64,000 nt of DNA from Brevibacillus centrosporus. GTDB taxonomy: Bacteria; Bacillota; Bacilli; Brevibacillales; Brevibacillaceae. Of this stretch, positions 41,844 to 51,233 are shown one piece after another. The DNA is taken from contig NZ_RHHP01000002.1 in the NCBI RefSeq assembly GCF_003710815.1, positions 1 to 64,000 of the forward strand, in the 5' to 3' direction. A program made the position numbers and the translations under genes. The notes under the pieces were generated by a model. That model made no database searches. It saw nothing but the letters and a program-made list of their open reading frames with translations, and was not told the origin of the DNA. Position 1 is the first letter of the stretch. Each line of letters starts with the position of its first letter.

Positions 41844-42482
41844 TTACTTCTTCTTTTTCAGGCTGACAGCCAGACCGTCGCCTACGGGTATAAAAGTGGT
41901 CTCCAACTCCGGATGTTCCACTAAATGCTTGTTAAATGCCTGCAGCTTATCGATCATCGGACGCTGACGTTTCGTAGCCTCTTCCGGTGTAGCAACCAGC
42001 CCGCGGAACAAAACATTATCACTGATCACCAGCCCTCCCTCACGCAGTAAAGGAAGGTACAGATCGAGAAATGCCCGATATTGACCCTTGGCAGCATCAA
42101 TAAACAAGCAATCAAATTGGTAGGAGTCCGGCAAACCCAGCGTAGCATCACGCAGCAGGATTTCAACCCGATCCTGAACGCCCGCCTCCGCTACATTCGC
42201 ACGAGCTCGTGTCAACCGCTCCTCATCAATATCCAGAGTAACGATACGAGCTTCAGGTGCTGCTTCAGCCAGCCAAATGGTAGAATAGCCGATCGCCGTT
42301 CCTACCTCGAGGATCGACTGAGGTCGGTGCAGCAAAAGCAGCATCCTCATGACCTGAGCCGCAGGCAGCTGGACGATGGGAATATTTTCAGCAGCCGCTT
42401 CCTTTTCCAAGCGCGCAAGCAATTCCGAGCGCTCAGGAACCAAGCCTGCAATATAGTCATCTATCGCTGGATGGGTAATCAT
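41844..42482 (-). CDS. yrrM: SAM-dependent O-methyltransferase (YrrM family)
   Basis: This 212-residue class I methyltransferase has ILEVGTAIGYSTIWLAEAAP (SAM motif I), VTLDIDEERLTRAR and FDCLFIDAAKGQY, like catechol/caffeoyl-CoA O-methyltransferases. B. subtilis TrmR (YrrM) methylates tRNA 5-hydroxyuridine to mo5U34. The same synteny (mltG-yrrM-udk) supports that role. The start is ATG 42482. Confidence 0.85.
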   Translation of the reverse strand: MITHPAIDDYIAGLVPERSELLARLEKEAAAENIPIVQLPAAQVMRMLLLLHRPQSILEVGTAIGYSTIWLAEAAPEARIVTLDIDEERLTRARANVAEAGVQDRVEILLRDATLGLPDSYQFDCLFIDAAKGQYRAFLDLYLPLLREGGLVISDNVLFRGLVATPEEATKRQRPMIDKLQAFNKHLVEHPELETTFIPVGDGLAVSLKKKK

Positions 42483-42567
42483 CTTTTCACTCCTCTATCA
42501 TGCAACCGAATTATTATAGCATACCTCCGTAGAAAATCTATACCGAGGTCTGTCACCCGAACAAACA

Positions 42568-42600
42568 AAAAAACAGAGGAAACTTGGTTAGTTTCCCCTG
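42568..42600 (-). terminator. Terminator of mltG
   Basis: CAG-GGGAAAC-TAACCAA-GTTTCC-CTG with a T-run after it; the mltG stop lies in the loop. Confidence 0.65.
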
Positions 42601-43688
42601 CTTTTGGCATTATTCGCATTGTGCTCTTCCAGCGTTCGAGAGAAATAGTGTTCGGATGTACCATCTTTTTTCGTCACGTAGAAGAAGTACTCATGCTTGG
42701 CTGGCTTCACCACAGCCTCTAGTGAAGCTCTCCCCGGATTCGCGATCGGTCCTGGCGGCAGTCCCGGGTTGGTATACGTATTGTACGGGCTCTTTACCTT
42801 TAAATCCTCGAAGGTCAGACGATCCCTCTGCTTGCCCAAAACAAACTGCACAGTGGCATCCGCCTGCAGCGGCCATTTGTCGCGGATTCGGTTGTAATAT
42901 ACACCGGCAACGAGCGGTCTTTCTTTATCCACGGTCACTTCCCGCTCGACAATAGACGCGAGATTCACAGCTTGATCCACCGTCAGTTTACGTTGCTGCA
43001 GCTCAGTCGTCCATTCCGGCTTCCATTCTTTCTCGAACTGCGCCAGCATTTTGGATACGACATCGTGTGCTGTTGCATCCTTTTTTATCTCATACGTTTC
43101 CGGAAATAAGTATCCTTCCAGACGATGCTTGCGTTCCTTGCTGGCAGGAATTTGCGCGACAAACGGATAATCCGGGAACTCTCCTTTGTCTACCTCCTGC
43201 AAGAAGGCTGCTTTTGCGACAATGCCTTCCTTGTCCAAATGCTCAGCGATTTGCTCCACATTCCAGCCTTCTGGAATCGTAAAGCGTTTTGCACTCACGA
43301 CGGTTTTTCCTTCCGTCATATCCAGGAGCAAGGCATCGATGGTCTGCCCCGTGGTAAACAGGTATTCTCCCGCTTTTAGTTCGGGAGCCACCCCTTTATA
43401 CTTTACATAGTAGCTGAACATATCTGCATTTCGGATCAATCCCGCTTCCTCTAACAACCGTCCAATGTCCCGGACGGAAGAACCTGACGGGATTGTAACC
43501 TTTTTGGCGGTTTGTTCACCTTCGACCGGCTGCAGCTGCTGATAGATGTACAGACTGCCTCCCCCGACAGCCACTACCATCAGCAAAAAGAGAGCGACAA
43601 TCCAGCGAAAGAGACCTCCGCCTCGTCTACGTCGCATGACAACTGGTCGATCCGCCTGGCGATCAGGCTTCACTGACATGGGTTTCAA
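42588..43688 (-). CDS. mltG: Endolytic murein transglycosylase MltG
   Basis: This protein of about 366 residues has a short cytoplasmic basic N-terminus and one TM helix (IVALFLLMVVAVGGGSLYIY). A LysM-like region follows (TIPSGSSVRDIGRLLEEAG) and then the YceG domain with the catalytic Glu in NLASIVEREVTVDKE and NTYTNPGLPPGPIANPG. It cuts nascent glycan strands at the membrane. The start is uncertain: TTG 43688 fits the GGGAGG site, ATG 43679 is also possible, and ATG 43733 is the longest. Confidence 0.92.
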   Translation of the reverse strand: MKPMSVKPDRQADRPVVMRRRRGGGLFRWIVALFLLMVVAVGGGSLYIYQQLQPVEGEQTAKKVTIPSGSSVRDIGRLLEEAGLIRNADMFSYYVKYKGVAPELKAGEYLFTTGQTIDALLLDMTEGKTVVSAKRFTIPEGWNVEQIAEHLDKEGIVAKAAFLQEVDKGEFPDYPFVAQIPASKERKHRLEGYLFPETYEIKKDATAHDVVSKMLAQFEKEWKPEWTTELQQRKLTVDQAVNLASIVEREVTVDKERPLVAGVYYNRIRDKWPLQADATVQFVLGKQRDRLTFEDLKVKSPYNTYTNPGLPPGPIANPGRASLEAVVKPAKHEYFFYVTKKDGTSEHYFSRTLEEHNANNAKSRGN

Positions 43689-43800
43689 ATTCGAAATCCT
43701 CCCTTTAGGGTCTTCTCTCTCGATCCTCATCATTATACAGGAGGGTTGTCTACCTTGTCACGATATAGGATATTTCAGGAAAAAAGCGCGATTTTTGTAG

Positions 43801-43829
43801 AAAAAAGAGGACCCTCATCTGGGTCCTCC
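43801..43829 (-). terminator. Terminator after yrzB
   Basis: GAGGACCC-AGATGA-GGGTCCTC followed by TTTTTT on the minus strand. It ends the ireB-ruvX-yrzB unit. Confidence 0.85.
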
Positions 43830-43840
43830 TTCGTTTTTTC

Positions 43841-44140
43841 TTAAATACCGTCCTTCTCGAGATCCGCGATCAGCGTTTCGAAGGTAGCTTCGACTTGCTC
43901 CCACTCTTCGTCGTCTTCGATCGGCTGCAGCATGTCTGTACCATCATAGCGCAGGAAGTGAACTTCGTATTCCTCTTCCTCTTCTTGATCGACGGGTACA
44001 AGCACCAAATAGCTGCGATCTTCGATGTCAAAGATGTACATGATCCTAAAGTCACGAGGCTCCTCGGTACCTTCTTCTGTCAGGGCAATCACATCGCCCA
44101 CTTCAAACTCTTCGTTCATCTCTTCAGTCATTGTGGTCAC
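43841..44140 (-). CDS. yrzB: DUF1292 family protein (YrzB)
   Basis: This 99-residue strongly acidic protein has [40 protein letters not shown] and [14 protein letters not shown]1292 is universal in this cluster of Firmicutes but of unknown function. Its start overlaps the ruvX stop by 4 bp (ATGA type), so the two are coupled. Confidence 0.9.
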   Translation of the reverse strand: MTTMTEEMNEEFEVGDVIALTEEGTEEPRDFRIMYIFDIEDRSYLVLVPVDQEEEEEYEVHFLRYDGTDMLQPIEDDEEWEQVEATFETLIADLEKDGI

Positions 44141-44553
44141 CTCGATTTTGCGTCCATATATCCTTGTAGGATCAATGTGGCCGCCATTTTGTCTATTACC
44201 GTCTTTCGCTTTTGGCGACTGACATCGGCAGAGATAAGCATACGCTCCGCTGCCATGGTCGTCAACCTTTCATCCCACATGTGGACAGGAAGAGAGGTCT
44301 TCTCCTGCAGAAGCTTGCCGAATGACTGGCACATTTCCGCACGGGGGCCGATCGTGCCGTTCATATTCTTCGGCAAACCAACCACGATGGCTCCAACCTG
44401 ATACTGGGCAATCAGCTCCTGCAAGCGGGCAAAATCCTTTTCTTTGGATTGCCGTTTGATCGTCTCTACCCCTTGGGCCGTCCAACCAAGCTCATCACTG
44501 ACTGCTACTCCAATCGTTTTGTCGCCAACATCTAAACCCATTAATCGTGTCAT
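44137..44553 (-). CDS. ruvX: RuvX/YqgF (Holliday junction resolvase-like, rRNA maturation)
   Basis: This 138-residue RNase H-like protein has [33 protein letters not shown] and [17 protein letters not shown], with Asp, Glu and Asp catalytic positions present. Family members process the 16S rRNA 5' end in E. coli and were first proposed as Holliday junction resolvases. It follows ireB by 10 bp. Confidence 0.92.
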   Translation of the reverse strand: MTRLMGLDVGDKTIGVAVSDELGWTAQGVETIKRQSKEKDFARLQELIAQYQVGAIVVGLPKNMNGTIGPRAEMCQSFGKLLQEKTSLPVHMWDERLTTMAAERMLISADVSRQKRKTVIDKMAATLILQGYMDAKSR

Positions 44554-44563
44554 ATAAGCAGGC

Positions 44564-44833
44564 TTACTTGCGCTCTGACAAGTAAACGGTCACCAACTCT
44601 TCTATGATTTTGTCCCGTTCCAATTTGCCAATCAGGCTGCGCGCGTTGTTGTGGCGTGGGATAAACGCCGGATCGCCAGAGAGCAAGTAACCGACGATCT
44701 GGGTGATCGGGTTGTATCCCTTTTCCTGAAGGGCTTTGTACACCTCTGTCAACGTCTCTTGCACTTCCGCCGCATTTGCTTCCTTTGGCACCGTGAACTT
44801 CATGGTATTATCCAACGAACTCACAATCAACAC
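44564..44833 (-). CDS. ireB: IreB family regulatory phosphoprotein (YrzL)
   Basis: This 89-residue protein has [40 protein letters not shown] and [20 protein letters not shown]. IreB is the phosphorylated target of the PASTA kinase in Enterococcus. The family always lies between alaS and ruvX. It is 109 bp behind alaS and the first gene of ireB-ruvX-yrzB. The start may be the internal Met (MKFTV); the longer form is given. Confidence 0.9.
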   Translation of the reverse strand: MLIVSSLDNTMKFTVPKEANAAEVQETLTEVYKALQEKGYNPITQIVGYLLSGDPAFIPRHNNARSLIGKLERDKIIEELVTVYLSERK

Positions 44834-44942
44834 CTCGATTTCCTTTGAGACTTGTACCTTACTGGCTTCTTGCTACCCATTGTATTCGACCTTGCTCGAC
44901 TCTACTCCTTGTAGATCGCGCAAATTTTACACTTTGGCTGTG

Positions 44943-47591
44943 TTATTTCGCCACTGCTTGCGTTTTCACGAACTCAGCTACTGCATCCAGTGCTTCCTGA
45001 AGCTTGGATGGATCTTTCCCGCCTGCCTGTGCCATGTCAGGACGGCCACCGCCGCCACCGCCGCAACGAGTCGCGACTTCCTTGATGATCTTACCGGCAT
45101 GAATGCCTTGATCCATCAGATCTTTGGTGACCCCTGCTACGAGGTTCACCTTGTCACCGTCTACTGCACCGAGAACGATCACGGCCGAGCCCAGGTTGTT
45201 TTTCAGCTCGTCCACCATGCCGCGCAGGTTGTCCATATCGACTGCGGATACGCGTGCAGCCAGCACGTTCATGCCATCTACTTGCTTGAGCTGATCGGTC
45301 AAGGAAGCCGCTTCGATATTACCCAGCTTCGCGCGCAGCGATTCGTTCTCACGCTGTGCCTCTTTCAGCTGCTGCTGCAGACCTTCTACACGTGCAGGAG
45401 CTTCTGCAATAACAGGAGCTTTCAGAGCATGTGCAACTTCCTTCAGCGTAGTAAACTGCTGGTTCAGGAACTGATAAGCACCGCGACCGGTTACCGCTTC
45501 GATACGGCGAGTGCCTGCACCGATGCCGCTTTCGCTCACGAGCTTGAAAAGTCCGATCTCTGCCGTGTTGCTTACATGGCAGCCACCGCACAGCTCCAGG
45601 CTGTAGTCGCCCACTTTTACCACGCGTACGATGTCACCGTATTTTTCGCCAAACAAAGCCATAGCACCCATTGCTTTTGCTTCTGCAATCGCTTTGTTGG
45701 AAATCTCGACAGCGAGATTTTCCCACACTTTTTCGTTGACGATCGCTTCAATGCGCTCCAGCTCTTCTGCTGTGATAGCGCTGATGTGTGTGAAGTCAAA
45801 ACGCAGTCTTTCAGGAGCAACCAATGAACCAGCCTGGTTAACATGCGTGCCCAGTACGTCTTTCAAAGCCTGGTGCAACAGGTGTGTAGCCGTGTGGTTC
45901 TTGGTGATCGCCAGACGTGCTTCGCGATTCACCTCTGCGCGTACTTCATCGCCTTTGCGCAGTGTGCCCGCTTCCACCGTAACAGAGTGTACGTTTTGGC
46001 CTTTAGGACCTTTTTGTACGTCGGTTACACGTGCTTTTACGGAATCGGAGATCAGATAGCCTTCATCGTTGATCTGTCCGCCACTCTCCGCATAGAACGG
46101 TGTCTGGCTCAGAACGACTTGAACGGTCTGGCCTTCCTCCGCTTCCTCTGTCAGTTGGTTTTCGAAAATAATCGCTTCTACTTTACCTGTCGCTACCAAT
46201 TCAGTATAACCAACAAATTGGCTCGTAACCGTCAGCTCGGACAAAGGACCGCCCTGGATCTGCATGCTGTCTACATCCTGACGAGCTGCACGAGCGCGCT
46301 CACGCTGTTCTTCCATCGCTTGATCGAAGCCATCTCGGTCAACGGTCAGTCCCTGCTCATCCGCAAAGTCCTCTGTCAGGTCCACAGGGAATCCATACGT
46401 ATCGTACATTTTGAACACATCTTGTCCGGAAAGCTGCGTTTTGCCTGCTGCTTTCGCGTTCTTCACCATGTCGGAGAGGATCGCCAGTCCATCGTTCAAC
46501 GTCTCGTGGAAACGCTCTTCCTCGGCACGAATGACTTTTTCAATGAATTCGCGTTTTTGCACCACTTCTGGGTAGAATTCGCCCAGCATGGTACCGACTG
46601 TAGCTGTCAGGCTGTACAGGAACGGTTTTTCCACTCCCAGTTTCTTACCCATGCGAACGGCACGGCGAAGCAGGCGGCGGATAACATAGCCACGACCTTC
46701 GTTGGAAGGAAGTGCACCGTCACCGATAGCAAACACAACCGTACGAGCGTGGTCAGCGACAACTTTCAGGGCAACGTCCATTTCAGGGCTTGTCTTGTAT
46801 GCCACACCGGAGATCTTGCTGGTTTCCTCGATCAGCGGGAACAACAGGTCTGTCTCAAAGTTGTTGTCCACCCCTTGAATGATGGAAGCCATGCGCTCAA
46901 GACCCATACCGGTATCGATGTTTTTCTTCGGCAGTGGTGTATACGTGCCGTCTGGATTGTGGTTGAACTGGGAGAACACCAGGTTCCAAACTTCCAGATA
47001 GCGTTCGTTTTCACCGCCTGGGTAGAGTTCAGGATCACTTGGATCATTTCCGAACGCCTCACCACGATCGTAGAAAATTTCCGTGTTCGGACCGCTTGGG
47101 CCTTCGCCGATATCCCAGAAGTTGCCTTCCAGACGAACGATTCGCTCTTCCGGTACGCCGATTTTTTTATTCCAGTATTCGAAAGCTTCCTCGTCCTCTG
47201 GGTGAATGGTAACGGAAAGCAGCTCTGGATCAAAGCCGATCCATTTTGGACTGGTCAAGAATTCCCATGCCCACTCGATTGCTTCTTCTTTGAAGTAGTC
47301 GCCGATGGAGAAGTTCCCCAGCATCTCGAAAAACGTATGGTGACGAGCCGTGCGTCCAACGTTTTCGATGTCGTTGGTACGAATGGATTTTTGCGAGTTG
47401 GTGATGCGTGGGTTGTCCGGGATGATGCGGCCGTCAAAATATTTTTTGAGAGTCGCCACACCGCTGTTGATCCACAGCAAGGAAGGGTCGTCGATCGGAA
47501 CCAAGGGAGCGCTCGGTTCAATTCGATGTCCTTTTTCCACAAAGAAGTCCAAGAACATCCGGCGAATTTGATTGCCTGTCAGTTTCTTCAT
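44943..47591 (-). CDS. alaS: Alanyl-tRNA synthetase
   Basis: This 882-residue class II synthetase has an N-terminal catalytic domain ([48 protein letters not shown]). The editing domain has [11 protein letters not shown] and [13 protein letters not shown] (Zn), followed by a coiled coil and C-Ala with [15 protein letters not shown]. It charges tRNA(Ala) and clears Ser/Gly mischarging. It is controlled by the T-box upstream (47611-47893). The length is normal. Confidence 0.97.
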   Translation of the reverse strand: MKKLTGNQIRRMFLDFFVEKGHRIEPSAPLVPIDDPSLLWINSGVATLKKYFDGRIIPDNPRITNSQKSIRTNDIENVGRTARHHTFFEMLGNFSIGDYFKEEAIEWAWEFLTSPKWIGFDPELLSVTIHPEDEEAFEYWNKKIGVPEERIVRLEGNFWDIGEGPSGPNTEIFYDRGEAFGNDPSDPELYPGGENERYLEVWNLVFSQFNHNPDGTYTPLPKKNIDTGMGLERMASIIQGVDNNFETDLLFPLIEETSKISGVAYKTSPEMDVALKVVADHARTVVFAIGDGALPSNEGRGYVIRRLLRRAVRMGKKLGVEKPFLYSLTATVGTMLGEFYPEVVQKREFIEKVIRAEEERFHETLNDGLAILSDMVKNAKAAGKTQLSGQDVFKMYDTYGFPVDLTEDFADEQGLTVDRDGFDQAMEEQRERARAARQDVDSMQIQGGPLSELTVTSQFVGYTELVATGKVEAIIFENQLTEEAEEGQTVQVVLSQTPFYAESGGQINDEGYLISDSVKARVTDVQKGPKGQNVHSVTVEAGTLRKGDEVRAEVNREARLAITKNHTATHLLHQALKDVLGTHVNQAGSLVAPERLRFDFTHISAITAEELERIEAIVNEKVWENLAVEISNKAIAEAKAMGAMALFGEKYGDIVRVVKVGDYSLELCGGCHVSNTAEIGLFKLVSESGIGAGTRRIEAVTGRGAYQFLNQQFTTLKEVAHALKAPVIAEAPARVEGLQQQLKEAQRENESLRAKLGNIEAASLTDQLKQVDGMNVLAARVSAVDMDNLRGMVDELKNNLGSAVIVLGAVDGDKVNLVAGVTKDLMDQGIHAGKIIKEVATRCGGGGGGRPDMAQAGGKDPSKLQEALDAVAEFVKTQAVAK

Positions 47592-47610
47592 TTACATTCT
47601 CCTCTAAAGA

Positions 47611-47893
47611 AAAATAAAAAAAGCCCCCATCCCCTCAGGGACGAGAACTGTTTTTCTCGCGGTACCACCCTGCTTACAGGCATACACCATGCTCTTAAAC
47701 AAAGAGCCAAAATACCTGTCGCTTTCCGGCTTTTAACGGTGCCAAGCCGCCGGTTTTTGCCCGGTCTTAGGAGTAGCCTTCTGTCGCACTTCTTCTGGGC
47801 GCTCTCTCAACCGTGGAGCGTCCTCTCTGTAGAAGGGCTGCAACGTACTCGTTCCCTCATTGATCAATGCAGTATTGCTTTGTTCGTATTATA
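47611..47893 (-). promoter_or_regulatory. T-box riboswitch of alaS
   Basis: On the minus strand the leader contains AGGGTGGTACCGCG, the T-box sequence that pairs with the acceptor end of uncharged tRNA. The terminator CTCGTCCCTGAGGGGATGGGGG with a T-run follows 20 nt before the ribosome site. Stem I lies about 47740-47860, with GAAGGCTACTCC as the probable specifier region (GCT, alanine codon, by position). It should increase alaS readthrough when tRNA(Ala) is uncharged. Confidence 0.88.
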
Positions 47894-47917
47894 AATTTTT
47901 TAGGCGATCACTGTCAA
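47888..47917 (-). promoter_or_regulatory. sigma-A promoter of alaS
   Basis: TTGACA (47917-47912), an 18-bp spacer and TATAAT (47893-47888). It overlaps the last codons of the upstream transporter gene and starts the T-box leader. Confidence 0.85.
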
Positions 47918-48978
47918 CTTTCATGCAACATCAAAGCCACTCGACTGATAATCACTTTGCAAACGGCCAGCACAGGTACAGCCACGATCAAGCCAATGAC
48001 ACCACCAATGGCCTCCCCTGCCAAGAGTGCCATGATAATGAGCAGCGGATGCAGGTGTAGGGAACGCCCCACGATATTGGGCGACAAGATATTCCCCTCC
48101 ACGACCTGAATCACAATATTGATCAAAAGCACAAGCAGGAGCATCTTGGTTGAAATGGTCAAGGCCACTACGACTGCAGGCGCTGCACCGATCAAAGGCC
48201 CTATGTACGGAATGATGTTCGTCAAGCAGACAAAAGCTGCGAGGACAAACGGATAAGGCATTCCGACCAGCCAGTATCCCAGGTAAGCAAATACGCCAAC
48301 AATAATCGCGACCGTCATTTGACCGTGTATGTAGTTTCCCAGAGATTCGTTGATGTCGCGCAATACCGCGAGAACCTGCTTGCGGTATGCCCGAGGCACG
48401 ACTGACATTCCCGCTTCATGCAGCTGCTTCATATCCTTCAGCAAATAAAAGGCGATAAACGGAACAACGGCATACGCAAGCACCTTACCGATTGAGTTGC
48501 GGGCGTTGTTTACCAGCTGCGTGACGGAACGCGACATATTCTCATGCGACTGTATAATAACGCGATCCACCCCGTGCGAGATGCTGTCAGGCAAAAAATA
48601 TTTATGTGCTTCCCATTCGCTCATCCATTTGTAATACCATTCAGATAGCCTCGGCAGATCATCGGACAGCTCCACCAGCTGTTTCGTAAAAATCGGGATG
48701 GCGTTGACGACGCCGATAGCAATTATGAGCACAAAGGAACCGTAGATAAGCAATACAGCCATGAGCCTCGGAACTCTGCGCCTCTCCAGCAGCTGCACAA
48801 TGGGATGGAGCAAGTACGCGATAATCAGGCCGACCAGAACGGGGACCAGGACTTCCTCCAATAAATGAAACAGCTGTGACAAGACAGGTCGCAGCAGCCA
48901 CAGCAAGTTGGCGATGATCAACAGGGCAATGAGCCAAATGGCGGCGGCGAACAGGCGACTGCGCCGGAGTTCATCCAT
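47914..48978 (-). CDS. yrrI: AI-2E (PerM) family transporter, YrrI-like
   Basis: This 354-residue protein has about seven to eight hydrophobic segments: VPVLVGLIIAYLLHPIVQLL, AYAVVPFIAFYLLKDM, NIIPYIGPLIGAAPAVVVAL and GVIGLIVAVPVLAVCKVI. AI-2E family proteins export small molecules or ions (TqsA, TuaA-type); this member's substrate is unknown. ATG 48978 has the AGGGAGG site. A longer frame from 49053 has none. Confidence 0.85.
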   Translation of the reverse strand: MDELRRSRLFAAAIWLIALLIIANLLWLLRPVLSQLFHLLEEVLVPVLVGLIIAYLLHPIVQLLERRRVPRLMAVLLIYGSFVLIIAIGVVNAIPIFTKQLVELSDDLPRLSEWYYKWMSEWEAHKYFLPDSISHGVDRVIIQSHENMSRSVTQLVNNARNSIGKVLAYAVVPFIAFYLLKDMKQLHEAGMSVVPRAYRKQVLAVLRDINESLGNYIHGQMTVAIIVGVFAYLGYWLVGMPYPFVLAAFVCLTNIIPYIGPLIGAAPAVVVALTISTKMLLLVLLINIVIQVVEGNILSPNIVGRSLHLHPLLIIMALLAGEAIGGVIGLIVAVPVLAVCKVIISRVALMLHES

Positions 48979-49089
48979 GCTGACAGACCTCCCTTCCTTT
49001 CCGTATCTAATAGAATGGCTCAGCCGCACAAAAATCATGTACCCTATTGACACATCGGAATCATCGAAGTAGTATGATATTACAAGTGG

Positions 49090-49266
49090 ATATCTCCAAA
49101 GGGGAGTAGCTTTTTCGCAACATAGTCGTCATTACGGGAGAAATCCCCGGCTATGTTGGCAACATGTACCTTATGTTGTAAGCAAGACCTTTGCCTAACA
49201 GGTAAAGGTTGTTTTCTGTTTGTTTCACGACCTTTGCCTGTCCAGGGAAAGGTCGTTTTCTTTTTC
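49090..49266 (+). promoter_or_regulatory. yybP-ykoY manganese riboswitch with terminator, upstream of terC
   Basis: The aptamer hallmarks are CCAAAGGGGAGTAGC (49096-49110) and AGCAAGACCTTTGCC (49181-49195). CAAAGG and CCTTTG form P1, and two helical arms lie between. The terminator ACGACCTTT...AAAGGTCGT with a T-run is at 49228-49263. The AGGTAAAGGT after P1 (49200-49209) can pair with ACCTTTGCCT (49230-49239) and break the terminator, so metal should turn terC on. The region 49054-49345 has no gene. Confidence 0.88.
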
Positions 49267-49345
49267 CCCCTCTGCAGCAAACTATAGGAGGTATCAAGAA
49301 AACGGCCGGAGGATTTTTACTTTCCAAGGACGAGGAGGAAGAGAA

Positions 49346-50032
49346 ATGGATCTATTGTTTACCCCTGAGTTTTGGTCGGCGCTGCTTGCCATTGTCGTCA
49401 TCGACTTGGTTTTAGCAGGCGACAACGCGATTGTCATCGGGATGGCCGCTCGAAATCTTCCCGCACATCAACAGAAAAAGGCAATTATTTGGGGAACGGT
49501 CGGTGCCATTGTCATTCGTGCATTGGCGACTATGGCAGTCGTTTGGTTGCTGAAAATTCCTGGCCTGATGCTCGTCGGTGGATTGATCCTCGTATGGATC
49601 TCGCTGAAGCTGCTCGTACAGGATGACAGTCATGAAAACATGAAAGCAAGCGGCAGTTTGGGAGCAGCGATCTGGACGATTATCGTCGCAGATACGGTGA
49701 TGGGGCTGGATAACGTGATCGCAGTTGCAGGTGCTGCCCATGGCGACTTCCTGATGGTGATCATCGGTTTGGTCATCAGCGTTCCGATCATGGTGTGGGG
49801 AAGTACCATGATTCTGAAGTTCATGGAGAAATACCCGATCGTCATCTACATCGGTTCTGCTGTATTGGCTTATACGGCAGCAAGCATGGTTACCTCGGAA
49901 AAATTCCTGGCACCCTTCTTCGCCGCTTATCCTTGGGTGAAATGGGTATTCATCGTAGCCATCGTAGTGGGCGTACTGCTGACGGGTCGCATGAAAAGCC
50001 AGAAGCAAAAGCGATTGGCAGAACAATCGTAA
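49346..50032 (+). CDS. TerC-family manganese exporter
   Basis: This 228-residue integral membrane protein has seven hydrophobic segments. The two acidic motifs VIDLVLAGDNAIVIG and VADTVMGLDNVIAVAG form the ion path, typical of TerC/YkoY/YceF. In B. subtilis such proteins export Mn2+ or load secreted enzymes. The Mn riboswitch in front supports this. ATG 49346 follows GAGGAGGAA. A longer frame from 49220 would start in the riboswitch and is rejected. Confidence 0.88.
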   Translation: MDLLFTPEFWSALLAIVVIDLVLAGDNAIVIGMAARNLPAHQQKKAIIWGTVGAIVIRALATMAVVWLLKIPGLMLVGGLILVWISLKLLVQDDSHENMKASGSLGAAIWTIIVADTVMGLDNVIAVAGAAHGDFLMVIIGLVISVPIMVWGSTMILKFMEKYPIVIYIGSAVLAYTAASMVTSEKFLAPFFAAYPWVKWVFIVAIVVGVLLTGRMKSQKQKRLAEQS

Positions 50033-50071
50033 GCTGGCTAGCCCTGCTGCATCTAACCTATAAATAACCAA

Positions 50072-50139
50072 AGACACCTCTCGCAGAGCAGCGGCCATCT
50101 TACAGGATAGTCGGTGCGGATGCAGGAGGTGTCTTTTTT
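50072..50139 (+). terminator. terC terminator
   Basis: AGACACCTC and GAGGTGTCT with internal pairing and a T-run. Confidence 0.75.
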
Positions 50140-50164
50140 CTGCGATAAATGAAACGACAAAAAA

Positions 50165-50191
50165 ACTGACACCCGAAATGACAGGCGTCAG
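50165..50191 (-). terminator. Terminator of the yrzR/small gene unit
   Basis: CTGACGCC-TGTCATTTC-GGTGTCAG, then TTTTTTTG on the minus strand. Confidence 0.7.
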
Positions 50192-50213
50192 CTTTTGGAT
50201 CGTTTCATCTAGG

Positions 50214-50408
50214 TTACCTGGCAACGGCACGCATCAGTTTGCGCCCTGTTTTCATCATACGCTGCATGTCGCGCATGGAGAAAGGCATTCGGTTCCATTT
50301 GAATGCGAATCGACTGCGTCGGCGCGGAGCCATCAAATAGCCAATGATTGCCACGATACCGCTTGTGGCAAGGACGCGCAACAGGCTTCTTACTACCAAG
50401 CGTGCCAC
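50214..50408 (-). CDS. Small basic membrane-associated protein
   Basis: This 64-residue protein has one hydrophobic segment (VLATSGIVAIIGYLMAP) followed by a strongly basic tail with MRDMQRMMKTGRKLMRA. It lies 28 bp behind yrzR and is probably in one operon. Its place corresponds to yrzQ in B. subtilis (DUF3918-like), but the assignment is by position. Confidence 0.7.
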   Translation of the reverse strand: MARLVVRSLLRVLATSGIVAIIGYLMAPRRRSRFAFKWNRMPFSMRDMQRMMKTGRKLMRAVAR

Positions 50409-50436
50409 CTCCAGTTGTTTTAGTCGCTCAGTGAAA

Positions 50437-50643
50437 TTACATATTCAGTTGAGCGCTAACCGTTTGATCCTCGATAAACAGATCATTGAGCGAGTGCAAC
50501 GACCCATCTTCCTCCACCTGGTAGACAGAGGCGATCTGCTCGTTAGTCACGCTCATCTCTATAAAGCAATTCCAGCAGTAGTACTGATTGGTACCAATTT
50601 TTCCTACATCTTTGGAACTGCAGTTCGGGCAAATGACACGCAT
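50437..50643 (-). CDS. yrzR: Zinc-ribbon protein, YrzR-like
   Basis: This 68-residue protein carries CPNCSSKDVGKIGTNQYYCW and C, a treble-clef Zn ribbon, followed by VYQVEEDGSLHSLNDLF. Its place between yrrD and the small basic gene matches yrzR. The function is unknown; nucleic acid binding is possible. Confidence 0.75.
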   Translation of the reverse strand: MRVICPNCSSKDVGKIGTNQYYCWNCFIEMSVTNEQIASVYQVEEDGSLHSLNDLFIEDQTVSAQLNM

Positions 50644-50679
50644 TACGCTTTCCTCCCTTTCACGCCTGGCTACGAACCA

Positions 50680-51159
50680 TTAGTCCGGCACGATCAGGTT
50701 TTCCTCCCCGACGATAACGGTAGGCGGCGCATAGAGGCGTTTTCGGCCTTCGGTTATGTCCGCAAACCAGCCATAAGACAGTTCGTACCCTACAAGTTTC
50801 TCCCAGTTCGCAGAAAAGTAAACGTCTTCCAATCTGCCCAGGAGTTCACCGGAAGCGGTAATAACCGCTTTTCCTTTTAGTTTCGTCTTTCCCGTCACGA
50901 AGCCGACAGGTTCCAGACCGGCGAGATGAGGCAAGGGCGTAATCGCGTCTTTACCCGATACGGTAAGGCAGGACTCCCCTACCGCGTGTATACGTTCGGT
51001 AGGAATGTAGGTACCTGAATGGAACCAACCCTGCTCGCTCAGCAAGACTCCGCGTACATACCAGCTGGAGTCACAAAGAATGTCACGGACGGTACCGATC
51101 GTCTCTCCTGTTTGTAGGCAAACGACGGGCAAGCCGACTACATCCAATGCCTTGCGCAT
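50680..51159 (-). CDS. yrrD: PRC-barrel protein YrrD
   Basis: This 159-residue protein has two PRC-barrels (GLPVVCLQTGETIGTVRDIL; KTKLKGKAVITASGELLGRL, EDVYF) and ends ADITEGRKRLYAPPTVI. It follows recD2 by 74 bp. B. subtilis has the same order. A role in RNA or envelope processes is only by family. Confidence 0.85.
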   Translation of the reverse strand: MRKALDVVGLPVVCLQTGETIGTVRDILCDSSWYVRGVLLSEQGWFHSGTYIPTERIHAVGESCLTVSGKDAITPLPHLAGLEPVGFVTGKTKLKGKAVITASGELLGRLEDVYFSANWEKLVGYELSYGWFADITEGRKRLYAPPTVIVGEENLIVPD

Positions 51160-51233
51160 GTGGGATTTCCTCCTTCCGCCCTTTTAGTATCTGGCGATTG
51201 GACGGGGGTCATTCCACGCAAAAGGTTCCAAAC

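Noticed and set aside
45843..47894. 683-codon plus-strand frame opposite alaS
   Set aside because: It is the antisense shadow of a highly conserved synthetase; its translation is rich in Cys, His and Phe and matches nothing known.
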